A stretch of 64,000 nt of DNA, taken from Sulfitobacter sp. EhC04. Lineage in GTDB: Bacteria; Pseudomonadota; Alphaproteobacteria; Rhodobacterales; Rhodobacteraceae. The notes below the pieces were generated by a model. That model saw nothing but the letters and a program-made list of their open reading frames with translations. It ran no database searches and was not told where the DNA came from. Position 1 is the first letter of the stretch; every line of letters starts with the position of its first letter. Positions 59,760 to 64,000 of this stretch are shown here, in pieces. Made by a program: the position numbers and the translations under genes. The stretch covers positions 97,553-161,552 of the forward strand of contig NZ_LXYI01000011.1 of assembly GCF_001650875.1 (NCBI RefSeq), written 5' to 3'.

Positions 59760-60500
59760 TCAAAGGGCGGAAAACGCCCGGGCGGTGAGGGCGGCGGCCA
59801 GACAGGGGCCGAGGTCGAAATCAGGGTGGCACGCGCTGGCCCTGTCCACGGCGTCACCCAGGGTTTGACCCTCGGCCAGTGCCGCGAGCCAGTCGGCGGC
59901 ACCGGAGGGCAGGGGGTGCGGCAGCGGGTCGAATTCGGGCCGGGTGACCAGCACGTCCTGGGGGTGTGCGGCGGGTTTGGGGGCCTCTGCCTGCATGTTG
60001 AAGCGCCAGATGTCGTAGAGCGGCCATGCCGAGCGCAGGATCACGCTGGCCGGGGCCAATGGCAGGCGCAGGTCCGAGAGCGCGTCGGGGGCCATTGTCG
60101 CCAGCGGGGCGGGATCGAAAGGCGGTGCATCTGCCGCATGGTAGGACTGGCGCAGGGCAAGGTCGAGCCGGGCGGCATCGGGCAGGTAGCCGATCTGTGC
60201 CAGGGGGGCGAACCCCTTGATGAAGGCGGGAAAATCAGCGCCGTAGAACATCATCAGCGGCGATCGGGGCGGATGGCTGCGGACAAATTCCAGCGAGAGG
60301 TGGTCAAAGCGCTGGCCGCCGATCAGCTTGCGGACCAGCGGGAAGGCGGTTTTCATCGCATCGGTCAGCGAGACGGTGACGTTGTTGCGATAAACGGCAT
60401 AGCGCCGTCCGGCGGGGGTGGCCTTGCCATCGCTGAGGCCGGTTGGCACCGGCTGATCCGGGTCCAGCAGGGCCTGCCGGAATGCCCCCTGGGAGGTCAT
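59760..60500 (-). CDS. bufC: DUF2063 protein (BufC-like bufferin partner)
   Basis: A 246-residue protein of the DUF2063 family. The N-terminal domain opens [15 protein letters not shown] and carries [18 protein letters not shown] (residues 32-49), the family signature. It is the recognition partner of the DUF692 enzyme in bufferin biosynthesis, binding the precursor peptide. It overlaps bufB by 4 bp (ATGA). Order A-B-C-DoxX is typical. Function is inferred from the family, not shown here. Confidence 0.88.
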   Translation of the reverse strand: MTSQGAFRQALLDPDQPVPTGLSDGKATPAGRRYAVYRNNVTVSLTDAMKTAFPLVRKLIGGQRFDHLSLEFVRSHPPRSPLMMFYGADFPAFIKGFAPLAQIGYLPDAARLDLALRQSYHAADAPPFDPAPLATMAPDALSDLRLPLAPASVILRSAWPLYDIWRFNMQAEAPKPAAHPQDVLVTRPEFDPLPHPLPSGAADWLAALAEGQTLGDAVDRASACHPDFDLGPCLAAALTARAFSAL

Positions 60501-61348
60501 GCGGCAAGCGCCATCGCGGCGCGCCGGGCGTCTGCCCGCAGGGTCGGCCAGTCGGGCACATCGTTGTCCCATTCCACCAGCACCGGTTTCGGGCCGGTCT
60601 GCGCCAACGCATATTCCAGCAGCGCCCAGACCGGATCGGCCACGGGCTTGCCATGGCTGTCGATCAGCAGGGGCGCGCCGTGATCGTCGTGATCTATGTC
60701 ATGGCCGCCGACATGCAGCTCGCCCACCTGTTCGGTCGGGTAGGCGTCGATATAGGCCTGCGCGCTGATCCCCAGATTGGTGGCGGAAATGAAGACATTG
60801 TTCACATCCAGCAAGAGACCACAGCCGGTTTGCCGGGTGAGGGCAGATAGAAAGTCGCATTCAGACAAGTCGGAATCGTCAAATACAAGGTAGCTGGAGG
60901 GGTTTTCCAGCAGCATCTGCCGCCCCAGATGGTCCTGCACCTGATTGATATGCGCCGCGACGCGGGCCAGCGTGGCCTGGGTATAGGGCAGCGGCAGCAG
61001 GTCGTTCAGGAACTCCGCCCCATGGGTGGACCATGCCAGATGTTCGGAGAAACTGGCCGGTTTGGCCCAGTCGCAGAGCTTTTTCAGCCGGGCGAGATGG
61101 TCGCGGTCCAGTGGTCCTTCGCCGCCGATGGAGAGGCCGACACCATGCACCGACAGGGGAAATTTTTCCGACAGCGCGCGCAGCTGGGCCAGCGGGCGGC
61201 CACCGTCACCCATGTAATTCTCTGCATGCACCTCGATCCAGGCAACATCGCCGGGGTCGTTCTGCAAGTCGTTGAAATGCTGGGGTTTGTAGCCGACGCC
61301 GGGGGCGTTTGGCAGACGGTCGAACGGGCGGGCCGCGTCAAGCATCAT
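60497..61348 (-). CDS. bufB: DUF692 multinuclear iron oxidative enzyme (BufB-like)
   Basis: A 283-residue MNIO enzyme with a TIM-barrel fold. It modifies cysteines of the small precursor protein into heterocycles in known bufferin systems. Conserved metal-site segments are [14 protein letters not shown] near residue 37, [12 protein letters not shown] near 65, SFSEHLAW near 98, [12 protein letters not shown] near 177 and [13 protein letters not shown] near 210, all with the expected His, Asp and Glu ligands. It precedes bufC in an ATGA overlap. Confidence 0.93.
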   Translation of the reverse strand: MMLDAARPFDRLPNAPGVGYKPQHFNDLQNDPGDVAWIEVHAENYMGDGGRPLAQLRALSEKFPLSVHGVGLSIGGEGPLDRDHLARLKKLCDWAKPASFSEHLAWSTHGAEFLNDLLPLPYTQATLARVAAHINQVQDHLGRQMLLENPSSYLVFDDSDLSECDFLSALTRQTGCGLLLDVNNVFISATNLGISAQAYIDAYPTEQVGELHVGGHDIDHDDHGAPLLIDSHGKPVADPVWALLEYALAQTGPKPVLVEWDNDVPDWPTLRADARRAAMALAA

Positions 61349-61408
61349 ATCGCTCCGGGCTGCGTGGGGCGCACCCCGGACGGACCGCCCGGAGTGCGGG
61401 TATTGTGT

Positions 61409-61714
61409 TTACGCGGGCAGGTCGCGGTCCAGCGCTTCAAGGGAGCCCGTGCGCTCTGTCCCGTCGGCCATTTCCGGCAGGTCGATGTCGGCGCAGGTGC
61501 CTGCGTCAACCAATGTCCAGGCGTTGCCCTGATAGTCGTTCACGGAGGTGCCGGCGCAGGTTGTGCCGGGGCCTGCCGCGCAGTCGTTTTCCCCTGCAAG
61601 GCTGACGCCGTAGCATTTTTCCTTGGACGCCGCTTCGGCGGTGGTGGTGGCATGTGCGGTCATCGCGGCGGCAACCGCACCTGCAATGGCGAATGATTTC
61701 ATGGTGTTGGACAT
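61409..61714 (-). CDS. bufA: DUF2282 bufferin-type precursor protein (BufA-like)
   Basis: A 101-residue protein with GGAGGATCT before its ATG. After the signal peptide (cleavage after AEA near residue 28) come four cysteines (34, 45, 53 and 74) in the DUF2282 pattern [20 protein letters not shown] and AGTC. In known bufferins these are modified and bind copper, protecting cells. The C-terminal acidic tail of 27 residues after the last Cys looks long. It leads the operon 61 bp before bufB. Confidence 0.93.
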   Translation of the reverse strand: MSNTMKSFAIAGAVAAAMTAHATTTAEAASKEKCYGVSLAGENDCAAGPGTTCAGTSVNDYQGNAWTLVDAGTCADIDLPEMADGTERTGSLEALDRDLPA

Positions 61715-61887
61715 AGATCCTCCTGTATTCGTCATGTGTAACCTGTGATGCCCTGAGTAAAGCAGTCACCGGACCTTAGCACCATTCACGAGCCGGTGTG
61801 TCACGATCCTGTCAGGAGATACGTGAGAAATCTGCTGAAAGTTGCGGGAAATCCGCGTGATTTCCGCGATAATGTTTCAAGCGGGGT

Positions 61888-61909
61888 CCGGGCGGCGGGG
61901 GCCGCCCGG
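61888..61909 (-). terminator. Terminator after thrS
   Basis: CCGGGCGGC (61888-61896) and GCCGCCCGG (61901-61909) form a perfect 9-bp stem with a 4-base loop, 6 bases after the thrS stop. It separates thrS from the bufferin operon, whose own promoter must lie between about 61715 and 61885. The 201-base gap shows no other gene. Confidence 0.75.
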
Positions 61910-61915
61910 TGATTG

Positions 61916-63901
61916 TTACAGGTCGCGCAGGTCCGGTGGTGTGGCTTCGCCAGCCAATGTTACAGCCACTTCGGCCAGCGGCTGCACGCTGGTCTGCTTT
62001 TCGCCAAGGCGGCGGACGGAGACGGTTTTGTCCTCCACCTCGCGGGCACCCACAGCGAGGATCACCGGCACCTTGCCGACGGAATGTTCGCGGACCTTGT
62101 AGTTGATCTTTTCGTTGCGCAGGTCCGCTTCGGCGCGCACGCCTTTGGCTTGCAATTCCGCCACGACCTCCTGGACATAGTCATCCGCTTCGGAGGTGAT
62201 GGAGGCCACGACAACCTGACGCGGGGCCAGCCAGAAGGGCAGCTTGCCGCTGTGTTCCTCGATCAGGATGCCGATGAAACGCTCGAAGCTGCCCAGTGTC
62301 GCGCGGTGCAGCATGAAGGGGCGGTGTTTTGCGCCGTCTTCACCGATGTAGGTGGCATTCAGGCGTTCGGGCAGGTTCGGGTCGACCTGGAAGGTGCCGC
62401 ATTGCCAGACCCGGCCAATTGCGTCGGTCAGGTAGAAGTCCAGCTTGGGCCCATAGAACGCCCCGTCGCCCGCCTCAAGCGTGTAGGTGCGGCCGGTCTT
62501 GCGGATCGCTTCTTCCAAAGCGTTTTCGACGTAGTCCCAGGATTCCTCCGACCCCACGCGCTTTTCGGGACGGGTGGCGAATTTGATCTCGAAGGTGGGA
62601 AAGCCCAGTTCGGCATAGATTTCCGCCAGGAATTCGATGAAACGGGCGCATTCCGCCTCGATCTGGTCCTCGGTGCAGAAAATATGCGCGTCGTCCTGGG
62701 TAAAGCCGCGCACGCGCATGATGCCATGCAGCGCGCCGGAGGGTTCGAACCGGGTGCAGGAGCCGAATTCAGCCAGCCGCAGTGGCAGGTCGCGGTAGGA
62801 TTTGAGGCCCTGATTGAACACCTGAACGTGGCAGGGGCAGTTCATCGGTTTCAGCGCGTTGATGCGGGTCTGGGCCTTGTTCTTGACCGCAGCGTCGTCG
62901 TTCTCGCCATCGCGGCTTTCGTCCACTTCGACGATGAACATGTGATGCTGGTACTTGTCCCAGTGGCCCGAGGCCTCCCACAGCTTGCGGTCGACGACCT
63001 GGGGGGTGTTGATCTCGCGGTAGCCGCCCGCACGTTGCTTGCGGCGCATGTAGTCCTGCAACAGGGTGTAGATGGTCCAGCCGTTCGGATGCCAGAAGAC
63101 CTGTCCGGGAGCTTCCTCCTGCATGTGGAACAGGTCCATCTCGCGGCCCAGCTTGCGGTGGTCGCGTTTCGCGGCTTCTTCCAGCATGTTCAGATGGGCG
63201 CGCAGCTTTTCCTTGCCGGTAAAGGCGACGCCGTAGATGCGTTGCAGCATTGCGCGGCTGCTGTCGCCGCGCCAATAGGCACCGGCGATGGACATCAGCT
63301 TGAAGGCATCGCCGGGCACTTGCCCGGTGTGTTGCAGATGCGGACCACGGCAGAGATCCTGCCAGTCGCCGTGCCAGTACATGCGCAACGGCTCATCGCC
63401 GGGAATGCTTTCGATCAGCTCGACCTTATAGGGCTCGCCCCGGTCCTGATAATATTTGATCGCAACATCGCGGTCCCAGACTTCGGTGCGGACGGGATCG
63501 CGCTTGTTGATGATTTCCTTCATCTTTTTCTCGATCGCGCCCAGGTCTTCGGGGGTGAAGGGTTCGGCGCGGTCAAAGTCGTAGTACCAGCCGTCCTTGA
63601 TCACCGGCCCGATGGTGACCTTGGTGTCGGGCCAGATCTCCTGCACGGCGCGGGCCATGATGTGGGCCAGATCGTGGCGCACCAGTTCATTGGCCTGCTC
63701 ATCGTCGGCCATGGTGTGGATGGCGATGTCGGCATCCGCGTCGATGGGCCATGCCAGATCGAAATGCGCGCCGTTCACGGTGGCGGAAATGGCTTTCTTG
63801 CCGAGGGATTTGGAAATGTCGGCTGCGACCTCGCCCGCAGTGATACCTGCGTCGTAGGACCGTGCGTTGCCATCGGGAAGGGTGAGGGAAATCTGGGCCA
63901 T
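61916..63901 (-). CDS. thrS: Threonyl-tRNA synthetase
   Basis: A class II synthetase charging tRNA-Thr. The 661-residue protein has an N-terminal TGS domain (residues 1-62), the editing domain with [10 protein letters not shown] near 76 and the zinc site around [13 protein letters not shown] near 355. Motif 2 is around [25 protein letters not shown] and motif 3 around [18 protein letters not shown]. The C-terminal anticodon-binding domain follows. The gene is complete at both ends. Confidence 0.97.
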   Translation of the reverse strand: MAQISLTLPDGNARSYDAGITAGEVAADISKSLGKKAISATVNGAHFDLAWPIDADADIAIHTMADDEQANELVRHDLAHIMARAVQEIWPDTKVTIGPVIKDGWYYDFDRAEPFTPEDLGAIEKKMKEIINKRDPVRTEVWDRDVAIKYYQDRGEPYKVELIESIPGDEPLRMYWHGDWQDLCRGPHLQHTGQVPGDAFKLMSIAGAYWRGDSSRAMLQRIYGVAFTGKEKLRAHLNMLEEAAKRDHRKLGREMDLFHMQEEAPGQVFWHPNGWTIYTLLQDYMRRKQRAGGYREINTPQVVDRKLWEASGHWDKYQHHMFIVEVDESRDGENDDAAVKNKAQTRINALKPMNCPCHVQVFNQGLKSYRDLPLRLAEFGSCTRFEPSGALHGIMRVRGFTQDDAHIFCTEDQIEAECARFIEFLAEIYAELGFPTFEIKFATRPEKRVGSEESWDYVENALEEAIRKTGRTYTLEAGDGAFYGPKLDFYLTDAIGRVWQCGTFQVDPNLPERLNATYIGEDGAKHRPFMLHRATLGSFERFIGILIEEHSGKLPFWLAPRQVVVASITSEADDYVQEVVAELQAKGVRAEADLRNEKINYKVREHSVGKVPVILAVGAREVEDKTVSVRRLGEKQTSVQPLAEVAVTLAGEATPPDLRDL

Positions 63902-64000
63902 ATCGGCTCCTCGTCGGTTTGGCGCCCACTGAACGCCCGGTTGCGGGTTATGTGTTCGGGTCTTCTGGCAAGCGGGGGCAGGGCCGTCAAGGGGGCGCGG

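Overview
The window is a GC-rich chromosomal segment of an alphaproteobacterium, most probably of the Rhodobacteraceae (Roseobacter group). The evidence is gene content: propionyl-CoA carboxylase and methylmalonyl-CoA mutase in one block with TTTGCAAA boxes at pccB, a DnaA-like protein next to ppk and ppx, a short class-II-type ProS followed by lolC-lolD, an LdtR-like MarR regulator, ThyX, and many small proteins of the DUF6497, DUF4174, DUF2937 and DUF1194 kind that are common in this family. No rRNA, tRNA, CRISPR array, complete insertion sequence or prophage was seen.

Layout. 1-5219 (minus): a ribose-type ABC sugar uptake operon with a SorC-type regulator and an aldo/keto reductase cut by the window edge. 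5553-6788: a Bcr/CflA efflux pump, divergent from pccB. 6960-17570 (plus): pccB, small cupin/lipoprotein/hypothetical genes, pccA, a membrane protein, a sulfotransferase-like gene and scpA, which together convert propionyl-CoA to succinyl-CoA (an epimerase is not visible here). 17630-21775: a secreted tail-collar-fold protein, then VOC, GNAT, TerB-DnaJ and EEP genes. 22233-27887 (minus): an AI-2E-type permease, DnaA-like protein, Ppk1 and Ppx. 28090-34579 (plus): pepT, proS, DUF2937, lolC/E, lolD and an Ldh2-type oxidoreductase. 34795-41369: small transporter, cytochrome c, lipoprotein, thioesterase, an AT-rich Abi-alpha gene and parE. 41370-49408: hydrolase, LysR, MATE pump, aspartate aminotransferase, XRE regulator, sdhE and MarR. 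49402-53520 (minus): a Slam (type XI secretion) operon with a TbpB-like lipoprotein and two von Willebrand-type DUF1194 proteins. 53720-58616: thyX, an AT-rich pair of orphan genes, a P450, a cold-shock protein and an ArsC-like protein. 59198-61714 (minus): a bufferin-type RiPP locus (DUF2282 precursor, DUF692 MNIO enzyme, DUF2063 partner, DoxX). 61916-63901: thrS.

Beyond genes, the window carries three kinds of dispersed structured DNA. Family R1 is a ~105-bp imperfect palindrome with five copies, four of them between convergent genes, and with paired base changes that keep the stem. Family R2 is a ~175-200-bp element with three copies that differ by the presence of a ~25-bp double-hairpin module, a fourth piece of which lies alone. 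The third kind is dense clusters of short perfect palindromes, found beside the two AT-rich islands. The loci most worth following are the bufferin operon, the Slam operon and the R1/R2 families.
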